In this document: positions 10,471 through 21,961 of the stretch, in pieces
Numbering within the stretch: position 1 is the stretch's first letter
Layout of the letters: every line of letters starts with the position of its first letter
Assembly (NCBI GenBank): GCA_936432065.2
Contig: OW386289.2
Coordinates: 35,669,903-35,733,902 of the forward strand
DNA from: Rutpela maculata
Taxonomy: Eukaryota > Arthropoda > Insecta > Coleoptera > Cerambycidae
Direction: 5' to 3'
Length of the DNA: 64,000 bases
Notes under the pieces: generated by a model
What the model saw: only the letters and a program-made list of their open reading frames with translations
Database searches by the model: none
Told to the model about the DNA's origin: nothing
Program-made: the position numbers and the translations under genes

Positions 10471-11691
10471 GACAGGGATCCAGTAATCTAAATTCCGTTT
10501 ATTTCTTCATTGCTATGCATCTTTTGGACATACTTTTAAAATTAGCTCTATGTTTATGTTATGTAAAATTTTCTGCCGAATCCATTTCCGGAGGGCGATT
10601 TGCGATACAAGCTTGCGTTCATCCCCTATATTAATTCTTCTCCCTTTTCGGCGATACACGATATTTAACATTTTTCACATATATCTTGTATTATCTCAGA
10701 AACTATAAAATCTACAAGGATCAAATTTTAGACGGATATTAAATAATGTATGGCGATTACGATAGCTGTACTAAAATGATATTTTGATATTGATCTTCTA
10801 AGAAAAAAATAAAAACTGCGGGGATGCTGAAATATTGTAGGGAAAATTGTAGCATCGAGGTATTTTTTCTATGTGTAGAAATATTATATCAGATATGTGA
10901 GCAGTATTGTAGAAGAAACATCAACTTTAATTTTATAGCAAGTCAGCTTTTAGCAGCTTATGTACTCAGCGGTTGTGATAGTACAAGTACAAACTTATCC
11001 CAATGTGACAATCCTTTCCTTACGTTAAATTTGCAAACGAGCATTTTTGTATACACACGTTTCTATTTGCTATTTCAATCGTATTCAAATAATGCCTTGC
11101 GATATCGAATGATGCGAAGGGCGCGTTCTACACAGTTTACAACACTTTATGATTGTGCGATCAAAGCCCAGGGTATCGCTCCCGATACTAAATAATTTAT
11201 ATCTTCCGCCAGACTGATCCGATTGTAAAAATTGTTTCACTAAAATTAAATTTGATGTTTCTACTACAATATTGCTCACATAACTGATATAATATTTCTA
11301 CACATAGAAAAAATACCTCGATGCTACAATTTTCCCTACAATATTTCAGCATCCCCGCAGTTTTTATTTTTTTCTTAGAAGATCAATAATCAAAATATCA
11401 TTTTAGTACAGCTATCGTAATCGCCATACATTATTTAATCTCCGTCTAAAATTTGATCCTTGTAGATTTTCTAGTTTCTGAGATAACACGAGATATATCT
11501 GAAAAATGTAAAATATCGTCTATCGCCGAAAAGGGTTGAAAAATCAATATAGGCGATGAACGCAAGCTTGTATCGCAAATCGCCCTCCGGAAATGGATTC
11601 GGCAGAAAATTTTATACAAGATAGACCTAATTTTAAAAGTATGTCCAACAGATGCATAGGACTGAAAGTAAATGGTCTCTGGATCCCTGTC
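10471..11691. mobile_element. Nested foldback element with ~420-bp arms (GACAGGGATCCAG termini)
   Basis: The termini are GACAGGGATCCAG and CTGGATCCCTGTC, with TA on both sides (10469-10470, 11692-11693). The arms 10471-10900 and 11276-11691 are long inverted copies sharing TTCCGGAGGGCGATTTGCGA, TACAAGCTTGCGTTCATC and AAAACTGCGGGGATGCTGAA. The unpaired loop of about 375 bp carries a protein-like remnant (see 10940-11195). It belongs with TA-target transposons by its duplication. Confidence 0.82.
10940..11195 (+). pseudogene. Protein-like remnant with LSGCDSTS motif in the foldback loop
   Basis: The frame across the loop reads AAYVLSGCDSTS and later ALRYRMMRRARSTQFTTL. A short ALSGCDT-type motif followed, about 60-100 residues on, by a basic RY..M segment is a pattern I recall from uncharacterised transposon-linked proteins of insects and cnidarians, but I cannot name the family. 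The upstream part of the ORF (10824-10930) is translated inverted-repeat arm and is probably not part of the original protein. No catalytic residues can be assigned. Confidence 0.35.
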
Positions 11692-12034
11692 TATTTCTTA
11701 GTGGAATTTTTACATATTTTGAACAATAAAGGTACTTTACTAGTGGTGATTTTTACAATTTTGCTTATAAAACACTCTGTAGAACACCAAATCAAGTCAT
11801 TTTTTGGTATATTTTAGTTTTACAACGAGCAAGACTCAATCCCCAAATACCATTCCAAAATTCCAAAATTTTTGGTCCATTACACCTCTTGTTACATCTA
11901 TCCTGGGACACACTGTATACAGGGTGAGCCTCGATGGGTATAGTTAGAGTATTAACAGTATATGGAGAACGGATTAACTGATTGCTTTAAAATTTTGGTT
12001 ACCAAGATAATCGAGTATGATCGATGATTTCTGT

Positions 12035-12950
12035 CTCCGTCGGTCTCTGTAACTTTTTTGTGCGCACGATTAAGATATATTGACTTGAAATTTGGTACAC
12101 GTATATACTTTAACGGGATCTGGAACTAGATTATATTTTAATCTTATTCCGTCAAAGGGTTGGGGGGTAAATAGGTAAATCAAGCAGTAAGAGTCCATAA
12201 AATTGGCATTTAATACACACAAGAGAAGCTATAAGGTCTCAAAAAACACGTCAAATTTTAATTATTGCATTATCATGGGATATTATCCCCCGCGACATCT
12301 GTCAATGAATCCCTAGAACTAACGGTTGAATAACTATGTTCACTTTATACATTAAGATTCCTGCAATTCTACATCCAAAAGGTTCAACATATACAGGGTG
12401 AGCCACGGTGGGTGGAGTATTAAAAGTATATGGAGAACGGATCAACCGATTGCTTTGAAATTTTGTTTACCAATAAGGTAATCGAGTATGATCTCTCCAA
12501 CTAAAATATTTTCGAAAGTGCGGTGTTGCCACTTATACATAAAACTGGCAACATCTTCGTTATTTTAAATGGAATCCCCTGTATATTTTTGCATTTTTTG
12601 GATCATCGTCTCTTTCTGAGTAACTTTTGTTAATATTTCCCTATACCTATCTCAAGCCGTTTTCGAGATAATAATTCTTTTCTGAATTTATTGCCAAAAA
12701 TTTGAGTTTCAGTAAATCCTGTTTTCTCCTACCTACGCAGCAATTAAAAGAAAAGTTTTTAGTTGCGGCTAGGCAATAAGGCCTGGGGGCATCTCCTCCA
12801 TTAATCAAATGTTTCGAATTTCATACAGGGTGAGTTAGAGAGAACGCTTTCTATAAGTGACTTCGAATGGAATGCCCTGTATATTATTACTGATTCGGAA
12901 AGGTGATACATTTACCTACCTATTTAAAAAGGTAATATACCCTATACCTA
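12035..12950 (+). repeat. Dispersed ~900-bp repeat, plus-orientation copy
   Basis: It matches the reverse complement of 22385-23292 over nearly its whole length, including TTCTGTCTCCGTCGGTCTC, GACTTGAAATTTGGTACACG and CTCAAGCCGTTTTCGAGAT. A shorter, more diverged piece is at about 62345-62480. Within it are CAGGGTGAGCC-type words next to TA (11918, 12396 and 12826), which look like ends of small TA-target elements. It has no protein coding. Confidence 0.75.
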
Positions 12951-13742
12951 ATGCGCATCGTTCTCGATTTGTGGGCACTTTTCTGTAACCTTACCAAGAA
13001 TATTAGTCTTTTGGTATATCATAACGGGTGAGCCATGAAATTTTTATTTTGTCATTTTGTAATGACAATAGACATGCTATTTTTCTAACTAAAAGTGATT
13101 TTTGCACTTAATTTGAATAGCTGTAGCACAAATATGGCAGAAAATAATTATAAAAACACGGTTGCTACAATAACAAACGTCGTCCATCGTCGTATACAAA
13201 AGTGTCTGGAAGTTAACGGTCTACATTTCGAACAATTATTACAATAGTTTTAAGATTTTCATAACTGTTATGAATGGTATTATTTGTTATTGATACTTAG
13301 ACTTTGTTACTGTTATTGCTGCTTAGGTATTATTTTTTCCTAATAATGACACTGTTATTGTTCTGTTAATGATGAACCAAAATTTATAAAATTTCTCTGA
13401 ATTCGTAGAAATTTTCTGTTGTTCATCTACGGCAAATTCGGATATTTCTCATTAAATCTTGTACAAGTTCTGCTGATAATCTTATTGCACTTTCCATGGA
13501 TAATAAACAAATCCATTAAAACAGTGTTTGTATAATTATTTTCTGCCATATTTGTGCTATAGCTATTTAAATTAAGTGCAAATATCACTAACGACAAATT
13601 TAGTTAGAAAAATAACATGTCTGTTGTCATTACAAAATGACAAAATAAAAATTTCATGGCCCACCCATTATAATATACCAAAAGACTAATATTCTTGGTA
13701 AGGTTACAGAAAAGTGCCCATAAATCGAAAACGATGCACATT
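12951..13742. mobile_element. Foldback element with ~210-bp arms
   Basis: The left arm 12951-13163 and right arm 13525-13742 are inverted copies sharing GGTTACAGAAAAGTGCCCA, ATTTTTATTTTGTCATTTTG and TGGCAGAAAATAATTATA on opposite strands. The 360-bp loop is AT-rich and non-coding. TATATCATAACGGGTGAGCC and its inverse GGCCCACCCATTATAATATA lie inside the arms and may mark an inner element's ends. Confidence 0.75.
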
Positions 13743-14965
13743 TGGTATATAAAAATATAATAATAATAATTCTTTATTCTCAATTAATTGTATAAAGGAA
13801 AAAATCGGCAGCTACTGGAAGCGGCTGGAACCTCCCCACCCGGTGAATCTTTGAAGCCGAAAAGAGCACTAAACAATATGAACGATCTCATTTAATTATA
13901 TTTATTAAGTTGAAATATTTTTTTCATATTAAATCATTAAAAAAAGTCTTGCGTTCGGTGGGATTTGGACCTAAGAACTTGAGTGTTAAATTTATAGTCT
14001 GCACAACATTAATGTTTCATTCAATGTTTTAATACAAATATTATGCTTCATCGGATCCTAGTCCGGGGCCAGCCAGACAACCACGGTGAACACCGTCGTG
14101 GCGAGTGTGAGGTTGGACGGGGTAGGTCCGGTTTGGTTTGGAGAAAAATAGAAAAGTCTGTCGTCTTCTGTAGGCAGGCTTAAAAACTAGGTTAAAATTA
14201 TAATGTGTCCACATGGACCTAAAATTAATATAAAAATAAACACAATACTATAAAAACGTTCGTAGGCAAGAGCACTTAATAATTTTGATTATTGATACGG
14301 GAAATAACTGAACGAAAAAACCTGTTCGTTGGTAATTGGATGGATGGCAGGGATGGTCATCTTTGGAAAAAACCATATAACTCTTGGTGGACAGCTTCCC
14401 TGCCAGATGTAGCCAGGGTAGTGTTCATGGTGGATCGTTTAAGTTTGAGTTGGTATATTTAGTTTTATCTTTTGGCCTCGACAGATTTTTCACTAAATCG
14501 GTCGGGGAAGTGATAGCTGTCAAATTTTTGGTTCCAATGTTTTTCTGGGGAATTTGGTTTTTGAAAAATGTTTAGGTTGGTACCAATGTCTTAAATTATT
14601 TTTAGGTTATGTAGTACTATTTTTAGGTTATGTTGCCGGAAGAATTCCCGGCGGGATGCCGGAAGTAGCGGAAATAGTTTTTAAAATATAATGTTACTGA
14701 CACTTTTAAAGTTTTATTGGAAAAAACTCACTGAGAGCATTCCGGTGGGGTTGCTTACACTTCTAGGGCTTGTAAGCGGTTCAGGATGGCCTCTCACACC
14801 ATCCGTGGGCTTTATAAACGTCGAAAAAACTTGTAATCTCTCGATGCACTTGACACGTCAAAAATATTCAGCATACAGTCTGCACGCTTTAACACACTAG
14901 CAGAGAACTTATACCACAGATGGACCCATAGTATTTTTTGGGAATTTTCCTTTAAGTCCATTTAA
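13743..14965. other. Unassigned sequence with a tRNA-like antisense fragment
   Basis: On the minus strand near 13952-14010 the sequence TAGGTCCAAATCCCACCGAA resembles the T-arm/B-box region of a tRNA or tRNA-derived SINE, but no matching A-box or acceptor stem is visible, so I do not call a tRNA. The rest (14040-14900) is moderately GC-rich with no convincing exon; its words CCGGAAGAATTCCCGGCGGG and GGTTATGTAGTACTATTTTT suggest old repeat sequence. ORFs at 14384-14575 and 14691-14900 show no domain. Confidence 0.3.
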
Positions 14966-15390
14966 TAAAATCTGACATTTTTCTGAAAATTTGACATTTT
15001 TCTGAAAAGTGACATTTTTCCGAAAATTTGACATTTTCCTGAATTTTTGACATTTTTCTGAAAAGTGACATTTCTCCAAAAATTTGACATTTTCTCGAAA
15101 ATTTGACATTTTTCTGAAGTGACATTACTCCGAAAATTTGATAATTTTCAAACATTTGACATTTTTCTGAAAGGTGACATTTCTTCGAAAATTTGAAGTT
15201 TTTTCGAAAATTTGACATTCTTCTGAAAAGTGACATTTCTTCGAAAATTTGACGTTTTTTCGAAAATTTGACATTTTTCTGAAAAGTGACATTTTTCCGA
15301 AAATTTGACGTTTTCCTGAAAATTTGACATTTTTTAAAAATTTGACATTTTTCTGAAAAGTGACATTTCTCCGAAAATTTGATTATTTCT
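14966..15390. repeat. ~19-bp minisatellite (GACATTTTTCTGAAAAGT units)
   Basis: More than twenty head-to-tail units of roughly 18-20 bp alternate between CTGAAAAGTGACATTT and CCGAAAATTTGACATT forms. The minus-strand ORFs spelling KFSEKCHF-like repeats in all frames are translations of the array, not proteins. Unit variants are mixed along the array, suggesting repeated local duplication. Confidence 0.9.
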
Positions 15391-15404
15391 TGGAAATTAA
15401 AAAA

Positions 15405-16050
15405 ATAATTTCGTGACTCGTGTAGAAATATTTTCTTGATATCATCATCAATCAGTTCGCCTGTTATAAGAATTTTATGTTTTTATGACGTCATCAGAAC
15501 GTACGTGTATTTTTAATTCACTCGTATTCCATCCATCTACAATATTTCCACTTACGTTTCAAACTTTAATTGGATGTTGTCAATAGTTAAGTCGATATCT
15601 GCACCAGTTTCTAAGAATTTTTCTTATTTGTGACGTCATGTGGACGTAGGTGAATTATTAATTCACTTGTATTCCGTCCGTCCACAATATTTCCACCCAC
15701 ATTTCAAATTTTAATTGGATGTTTCCAATCGTTAAGTCAATATCTGTACCAGTTCGCCTGTTGTAAGAATTTGTCTTATTTGTGACGTCATGTAGATGTA
15801 GGTGTATTATTAATTCACTTTTATTCCGTCCATTTACAATATTTCCACCTATGTTTCAAATTTCAATTCAATAACTCCAACCGTTAAGTCGATATCTGTA
15901 CCAGTTCGTCTGTATTAATAATTTTTAATTTTTGTGACGTCATGTGACGTAGGTGTATTATTAATTCACTCGTAATCCGTCCGTCTACAATATTTATACC
16001 TACGTTTCAAATTTCAGTTCGATATCTTCAACCCTTCCCGAGTTATCAGC
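15405..16050. repeat. ~150-bp satellite, four monomers, each with TGACGTCA
   Basis: Monomers share CAATATTTCCACC, AAGTCGATATCTGTACCAGT and AGGTGTATTATTAATTCACT. The palindrome TGACGTCA occurs once per monomer near 15486, 15631, 15783 and 15935, giving a spacing of 145-152 bp. The last monomer drifts into unrelated sequence near 16030. It is non-coding. Confidence 0.88.
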
Positions 16051-16149
16051 CGAAATCACTAAACACCTCTGTTATTATTAGAATATCACCCTGTACATTT
16101 CACTGCTTTGAGGACAAAAAACTATAAATTTCATTTCGAAGATTTTAAA

Positions 16150-17345
16150 AATCAGTATCAAATATAATTTGGGCACATGGGAAAATCGAAATTTTGTGTT
16201 GAAACGTATATAGCAGCGAAACCATTAATCCTACAGACATTTTTTGACAAAGCAAATTCATCATCATTTTATTGTCTTTCTAATAGATCCCTACTATTTT
16301 TTTGCCAAAATCAATATTTATCTAGATATTCGCAAGAGAAGAGAAAAAAACACGTTTCCTTGGAAAATGTAAATTTCCACTTGTTTCGATCCTAACGTCC
16401 TTATTTTTTGTCTTATGTCAAAAAATAAAAAATAATTTCTTGTAGCATTAAATTCTCTACACATTCGTTCGCGAAGTATTTTGGCCTAGGGACCGCCGCT
16501 TAAGAGTTATGGAGGTTTAAAGAGAAAAACTTCGAGATTTTAGACGAATTTCAAAAAAGTCTCCACTTTGGCCGACCATATCTCGGTAATTTTTGGAGCA
16601 GCATAAAAATTCAAAAAAAGACTTTTAGGTAATTCAATTCTCTACAATTTAGTTAGGTCGAAGTTTTTTGCCGTAGGAGTCGCCGTTTAGAAGTTACCAA
16701 CGATTTAATGAAAAAAGTGCATGACACCGTCATCTTGAAAGGCCCGCCGGACCCAAACGAAAAGTCCCATTAAAATTTCGAGTGCGGTAAAACGTTGCTG
16801 ATATTATGTAGTTTTCCTTAGCTAGTTTTTATTTTTGAGCTATCTCTCACAGTTTCCGAGTTACAGATGAAAATCCGTTTTCAGAGTTGCGGCATCCGAA
16901 GGTAAATTTTGGTCGAAAACAAGACATCTAAATTTACTCGTATTTTAAAAAATACGATATCGCAACGGCCGTACTACGTAGCGATGGAAAGAGAAAGACT
17001 TGTAGTTGATCCGCATCGTAAATTGCATGTCGAAATTCGAAAATTCTGCTCGGCACGAACGAATCAAAAGTGACATTTTTGCAATTTTTCGTTTGACGTT
17101 TCTCGATCGCGAATTTGTGTTAGAAGAGTGTCAATCTTCCATCTCGTTCCCCCGCAAAAAAGATATAGACAATCTTTGCGCGTTAATAACTAATTAACCG
17201 TAAATAATTAGTCGTTCGGAATGTCGCGTTGAGATGTAGAATTTCACTCTCGTCAGATCAGTACAGTCCCGATTCCGTCAATAGTCTCTAAAAAAAGCCT
17301 TTGCGGCTGCAAATTTGCAAAGAGTAAGGGGTACCCTGTATTATT
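16150..17345. mobile_element. Truncated relative of the 5083-9640 long-inverted-repeat element
   Basis: Reading forward it matches the reverse complement of the right arm and middle of the composite element: GATATTCGCAAGAGAAGAG, TTCCTTGGAAAATGTAAAT, and later GCATGACACCGTCATCTTG and CAGTACAGTCCCGATTCCGT. It has only one arm. It is continuous across the point where the Harbinger-type element interrupts the other copy (CCATTAATCC at about 16225), which serves as an empty-site reference. ORFs at 16177-16395 and 17006-17197 have no domains. Confidence 0.75.
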
Positions 17346-17676
17346 TTGTGGTATACGTTCTCTGACACGTCTATCGAACGTTAGGTTAGACTATAAAATT
17401 TATCTTACACAAGAAGCGTATTTTTAATTTTTTTCACGGAAACCAAATCAAAAAAGTGCAAGTGTCATATATCGTTGAAATCGGAATTTTTACTGCTTTT
17501 CAATGGTTCAATTACAAATTGTAAGTAATCATAAAATAAACAACTTGTTATGCCAAAACGGCACTAAACGTAATCCGATCTCAACCAAAACCTTTTCAGA
17601 TCATCTGGAGCACTAAAGAAACCCTCGTGCAAAATTTCATCCAAATCCGTTTAGTAGCTTCGCCGCTATCGTGCTA
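17346..17676. other. LINE 3'-tail-like sequence before a CA microsatellite
   Basis: It contains TGCAAAATTTCATCCAAATC and GTTTAGTAGCTTCGCCGCTA leading into a CA-rich repeat. This arrangement resembles 3' ends of insect non-LTR elements in general form. No ORF is recognised. Confidence 0.35.
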
Positions 17677-17731
17677 ACATACATACACACACACACACAC
17701 ACATACACACACACATACACACACACAGACA
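17677..17731. repeat. CA-rich microsatellite
   Basis: Imperfect (CA)n with ATACACAC interruptions over about 55 bp. Its position at the 3' side of a minus-strand LINE suggests it arose from or was seeded by a LINE tail. Confidence 0.9.
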
Positions 17732-18086
17732 TTTTTCAAAAACAACTTTTTTGGGTTCCTGGGACCTCAAAACGTAAAGATCTGATGTTATCTCAATTTT
17801 CGATTTTGGACTAATTGTAGTAACCTCCCACAATTTTATTGTGGGGAGGTTAAAAATAATACAAGTAATTGTAGAGAGCGTCAGGTTAAGAACAAACAAT
17901 ACATGCACAAAGTTATATAATATACATACAAATATTACATACACAACGATTAGTGTATATAACGTCATTGGACAACATATATGTGTATAATACACATAAA
18001 ACAAAACAAACACAGTTAAAGGCAACTTAAGTTTAACGTTAATTAAAGAAAAATTCTTCAAGAGTGTAACAGTTTTTATCAATAAG

Positions 18087-19487
18087 TCAGGTTTTGAGCT
18101 TGAAAATAGTAATGTTTTGAGAATTTTTTATCTCAGTTGGCAAAGCATTGAATATTTTGCAAGCGTTAAAATAGATACTTTTTTGATACAGTGCTGTCGA
18201 ATGTTGATCAGGTATAAGATTATTTTTAAATCCTGTGGAGTAACTGTGGCCAGTCAGATATTTTTGAAATGTTTGCAAATTTTTATAAACAAAGCAGCCC
18301 AGTTCATAAATATATGTACCAATTAGTGTTAAAATTTTTAAATCTTTGAATGCTGTTCTGCAGGATTCTCTTTTTGACACCTTAGTTAATATTCGCAGTG
18401 CATATTTTTGTAGGGTAAAGACACGTTGAGAGTAACTATGCTACGTATTCCCCAATTAATGATACCATATCGCATCTGAGAGTGAAAGTTTGCATAATAA
18501 AGACTAATTACAATATTTTGACTACAGTGGTTTACTAGTGATCGCAACGCATAGCAACAAGTGCGTAGTTTATTACACAATTCATCAATGTGAATATCCC
18601 ATTTTAAGCCAGAGTCAAAAGTGACTCCTAAAATTTTACCTGAGTTATGCATGTTGAACAGGTTAGAATTTTGGATATTTAAATTAGCTTGTGAAATTTG
18701 TTGCTTGAAAAGTATCGAGGTGGTTTTTTGCTTATTTAAATTGATTAGCTTTTTTTCAGACCAGAGAATGCATTTTTTATATATTTTTTCTGCCGAATTT
18801 ATTGCATAACATACTATTTGTAAATTCTCAATTGGCCTTAAAAAATAAACTAGATCATTAGCAAAAATAATGTATAATAGAGGGCTCAGGATGGAGCCTT
18901 GTGGGACACCCTGGGTTCCTTCCTGGGTTCACTTTTGACATCATTGATTTGAACAACCTGATCTCGATTGCTTAGGTATGATTTTATAAATTTTAATGGA
19001 GGCCCTCTAATTCCATACCTGCATAATTTTTCTAAAAGCAATTGATGATCTACGCAATCGAAAGCACGGGAAAAATCAATGAATAGACCAAGTGGGCACA
19101 TTTTTTTGTCAAGTCCATTTACAATTTCCATATGAAGACTACTTAAGGCCGTATCCACACCACCTCTTTTTACAAAACCATGTTGTGAGATTATGTTATT
19201 ACGTATGCAAAAGGTTGTTAGTTGACCATTTACAGCTGACTCGTATATCTTGGAGAAGCTTGATAGTAATGTAATAGCTCGATAATTTTTGTACAAGTTG
19301 TCGTCACCTTTCTTTTATAAAGGACTAACCACTGAGAGCTTTAATTTTTTAGGGAATACTCCTTGTTCAAGTGATCAGTTTATCAGATACGATAAGGGTT
19401 GACAGATAAGATATTTACAATTTTTTAATAAATTATTTGATACATTATCGTAGCCACTAGAATTAGATGGTTTGAGATTGTTTATTA
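18087..19487 (-). pseudogene. LINE reverse transcriptase and C-terminal region
   Basis: The frames give, in order: NLKPSNSSGYDN and SVVSPLYKKGDDN-like sequence (RT palm start), NYRAITLLSSFSKIYE, then FIDFSRAFDCVDHQLLLEKL followed by YGIRGPPLKFIKSYLSNR. Further on come ILGVTFDSGLKWDIHIDEL and a C-terminal block with TGHSYSTGFKNN, typical of the region after RT in jockey/CR1-type elements. In the usual acidic motif the sequence is degraded near 18860, where Y/FADD is replaced by CYAINSA-like reading, so the enzyme is dead. At least two frameshifts separate the blocks. Confidence 0.8.
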
Positions 19488-19528
19488 TTAGTCGGGGAGC
19501 CCTCCCTAGCTGTACGTGTACCCCCCGC

Positions 19529-20239
19529 CCGATCCTTGGGGACAATGTTTTTCATAAAGATTAAAGCCTGAGGAACAATTTAAGACATGTCCTAAACAAA
19601 AAACTAGCTGTACTTTCAAAATGGCGGCCATATGTTAAAAAAACTGTTGCCAATGTTGTTTTTGTCATTTAACACAAAAACTAAAAAAGATGGACAAAAA
19701 CTTTCTTCACAAAAAACAACGTGCATAAAATTTTCTACAATTTTGTACCTATACAATATTTTGATAGGAGTTACCATTTTCCAGATAAATGAGTCCAAAA
19801 TTAAGAAAACATGGAAATTCATATATCGGTAAATCACTTAAAAGAAATAACTGTGACAATTATTGTAAGGAGTATAATATAACTTTATATTATTAACATA
19901 AAAATTAAATAAAAACTGAAAAAAATTAATAATAATAATAATATTATAATTTGCAGACATTTATCTCGAAAACGGTAACAGTGGTATCTGGAAAACGGTA
20001 ACTCCTGTCGAAATATTGTATAGGAACAAAATTGTAGAAAATTTTATGCGCTTTGTTTTTTGTGCAGAAAGTTTTTCTCCATCTTTTTTAGTTTTTGTGT
20101 TACATGACAAAAACAATATTTGCATTTTTTTTTTTAAACGGACGCCATTTTGAAAGTACAGCCAGCTTTTTTTTTAGGACATGTCTTAAATTGTTCCTTA
20201 GGCTTTAATCTTTATGAAAAACATTGTCCCAAGGATCGG
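19529..20239. mobile_element. Foldback insert within the LINE (CCGATCCTTGGG arms)
   Basis: The arms 19529-19790 and 19963-20239 are inverted copies sharing CAATTTAAGACATGTCC, AAAACTAAAAAAGATGG and TACCTATACAATATTTTGA or their complements. The 170-bp loop is AT-rich. ORFs on both strands over the arms mirror each other and are not genes. Confidence 0.75.
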
Positions 20240-20406
20240 AGGACAGTTAGGACAGCACGGACAGTTAAATTTAAAAAAAATTATTTTTACTTTTTAATAA
20301 TTTTTTCAAATAAAAGTTTTTTCTTAAAAATATTTTTTTTATAATTTTATTTTTTACTTTTTAGTCTACTTATTTTACAAACAGACAGACAAAACCTTTT
20401 CATATG

Positions 20407-20706
20407 CCACCGCCATCCACCCCTTCACTCTCCCGTCTTCTCACACTCACACTACTTCCCACCTCTTTCCCACCTCTTCCCATCTCTCCCCACCTCTTTC
20501 CACCCCTTCCGACCTCTTCCCCACCTCATCACACTCTATTCCCACCTCTTCCTAACCCTTCCCCACCTCGTCCCACCCCTTCCCCACCTCGTCCCACACC
20601 TTCCCCATCTCTTCCCACCTCTCCCCGCCCCTTTTCCACCTCTTCCCCATCTCTTCCCACCCCTTTCCCACCTCTTCCCACTCCTTTCCCACCTCTTCCC
20701 CACCCG
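20407..20706. repeat. CT-rich minisatellite (CCCACCTCTTCC)
   Basis: About 300 bp of polypyrimidine-rich sequence built from 12-16-bp variants of CCCACCTCTTCC. The proline/serine-rich ORF on the plus strand and the RWGRGG-like ORF on the minus strand are translations of this repeat. The strong strand asymmetry could favour triplex or other non-B DNA. Confidence 0.9.
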
Positions 20707-21229
20707 CCATATTGAATTTAGAATGACGTCACACACTTTATCGTATTTTACTCGTCAAACCCTTTCAGTTGATACCCATATCAAGGGGGTTGTGACTAAA
20801 AAACCGATCCGCCAGCTTAGGGCGTCTGCCATATTGGATTTAGAATGACGTCACATTGTTTGTCGTATTTTACTCGTCAAACCCTGTCATTCGATACCCA
20901 TATCAAGGGGGTTGTGACTAAAAGCCGATCCGCCATCTTAGGACGTCCGCCATATTGGATTTAGAGTGACGTCACATTGTTTATCGTATTTTACTCGTCA
21001 AACCCTTTCATTTGATACCCATATCAAGGGGGTTGTGACTAAAAATCCGATCCGGCATCTTGGGACGTCCGCCATATTGGATTTAGACCAATAATGGCTA
21101 TACTATGTTGCATTGTCACCGGACTTATACACGTGTGCCAAATTTCAAAGCTCTAGCTTAATTAGAACTAGTCGAAATTCATCTTGCAAGATTTGACCTA
21201 AACTAACAAACACAAACAAACATTGCAAG
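20705..21229. repeat. ~121-bp tandem array with TGACGTCA, then a LINE-like tail
   Basis: Monomers start GCCATATTGGATTTAGA near 20706, 20829, 20949 and 21071. They share CGTATTTTACTCGTCAAACC and ATATCAAGGGGGTTGTGACT, and each full monomer carries TGACGTCA. The array ends in ACTTATACACGTGTGCC, CAAATTTCAAAGCTCTAGC and finally AGTTAAATAAAAG, resembling a non-LTR 3' tail. This suggests the array is the 3' part of a truncated retroelement inserted into the LINE. Confidence 0.8.
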
Positions 21230-21832
21230 TTAAATAAAAGCTTTTAAAAAGGAAACATTACCAAAAGGCACATTCGCATTCAAGAATTCAAAATCTCTTT
21301 TTTGATTATTAGCTACTAAACTGGTCGTAAAATGTTTATTAAAATTATTTGCAATTTCATTATTGTTTAACTTAACATTATTTTCCACAATATTTATTTC
21401 CCATTTGGAGTGTTGTTTTCCCTGTATTTCTTTTATAATATGCCACATAGTTTTTGTTTTATTATTCGACTGATTAATTTTGTTATCGTAATATTCCTGT
21501 TTTGCTATACGTAGTTTTTCTTTGTATTGATTATTTAGGTGTTTACTATAGTTTTTTAGTTCAGGATGTTTTTGTGCTAAATCCGAAAATAGTTGAACTT
21601 TATTTTTTAAATTATTTACTGTATCTGTTATCCACTCTTGATTAGAATTTTTCTTTTTTTGTACAAAACGAATCATAGGAAATGACAATTCAAAATAGTA
21701 AGTGATTATATTATTAAAAATTTCAAATGCAGAATTCGAATTACTTCCCGAATAAACATCATTCCAAGTTTCCTGTTCTAAATAGTTGCAGAATTTAGAT
21801 ATATTATCGGAGTTAATTTTTCTTCTATACAT
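21230..21832 (-). pseudogene. LINE linker between endonuclease and RT
   Basis: A 200-residue open frame with WITDTVNNLKNK, YKEKLRIAKQEYYDNKI, TMWHIIKEIQGK and ANNFNKHFTTSL. This series is characteristic of the spacer between the apurinic-type endonuclease and the RT in jockey/CR1-like ORF2 proteins, as I recall them. It stops at the insertion boundary near 21235. There are no host-gene features. Confidence 0.75.
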
Positions 21833-21961
21833 ATGTTTTAGTTTTTATACTTTTACTTTTATGTGATTCTATAGAGAGAAATTGGGAATAATGATCAGGT
21901 AAATGTAAATTGACATTATTTATCACATATTCTGTATCGTAAAGACCAATAAAAAAATTAT

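Larger units (their letters stand above)
9931..11915. mobile_element. TA-target foldback element, copy 2, interrupted
   Basis: It has the same termini as the element at 5288-6043 (CAGTGTGTTCCAGG at 9931, CTGGGACACACTG ending at 11915), with TA at 9929-9930 and 11916-11917. Left arm and centre are at 9931-10470 and right arm at 11692-11915. A 1.22-kb foldback element (10471-11691) sits exactly where copy 1 reads uninterrupted from TAAATAACTTTT into CTTAGTGGAATTTTT. This gives the order of events: this element first, the inner one later. Confidence 0.85.

Noticed and set aside
13952..14010. Possible antisense tRNA
   Set aside because: Only a T-arm-like segment is present; no acceptor stem or A-box pairing could be built.
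14909..15330. Minus-strand ORFs with KFSEKCHF repeats
   Set aside because: The same peptide appears in several frames because the DNA is a ~19-bp tandem array.
20404..20736. Proline/serine-rich ORF on the plus strand and arginine/glycine-rich ORF on the minus strand
   Set aside because: Both are translations of the CCCACCTCTTCC minisatellite; there is no splice context and no non-repetitive residue stretch.
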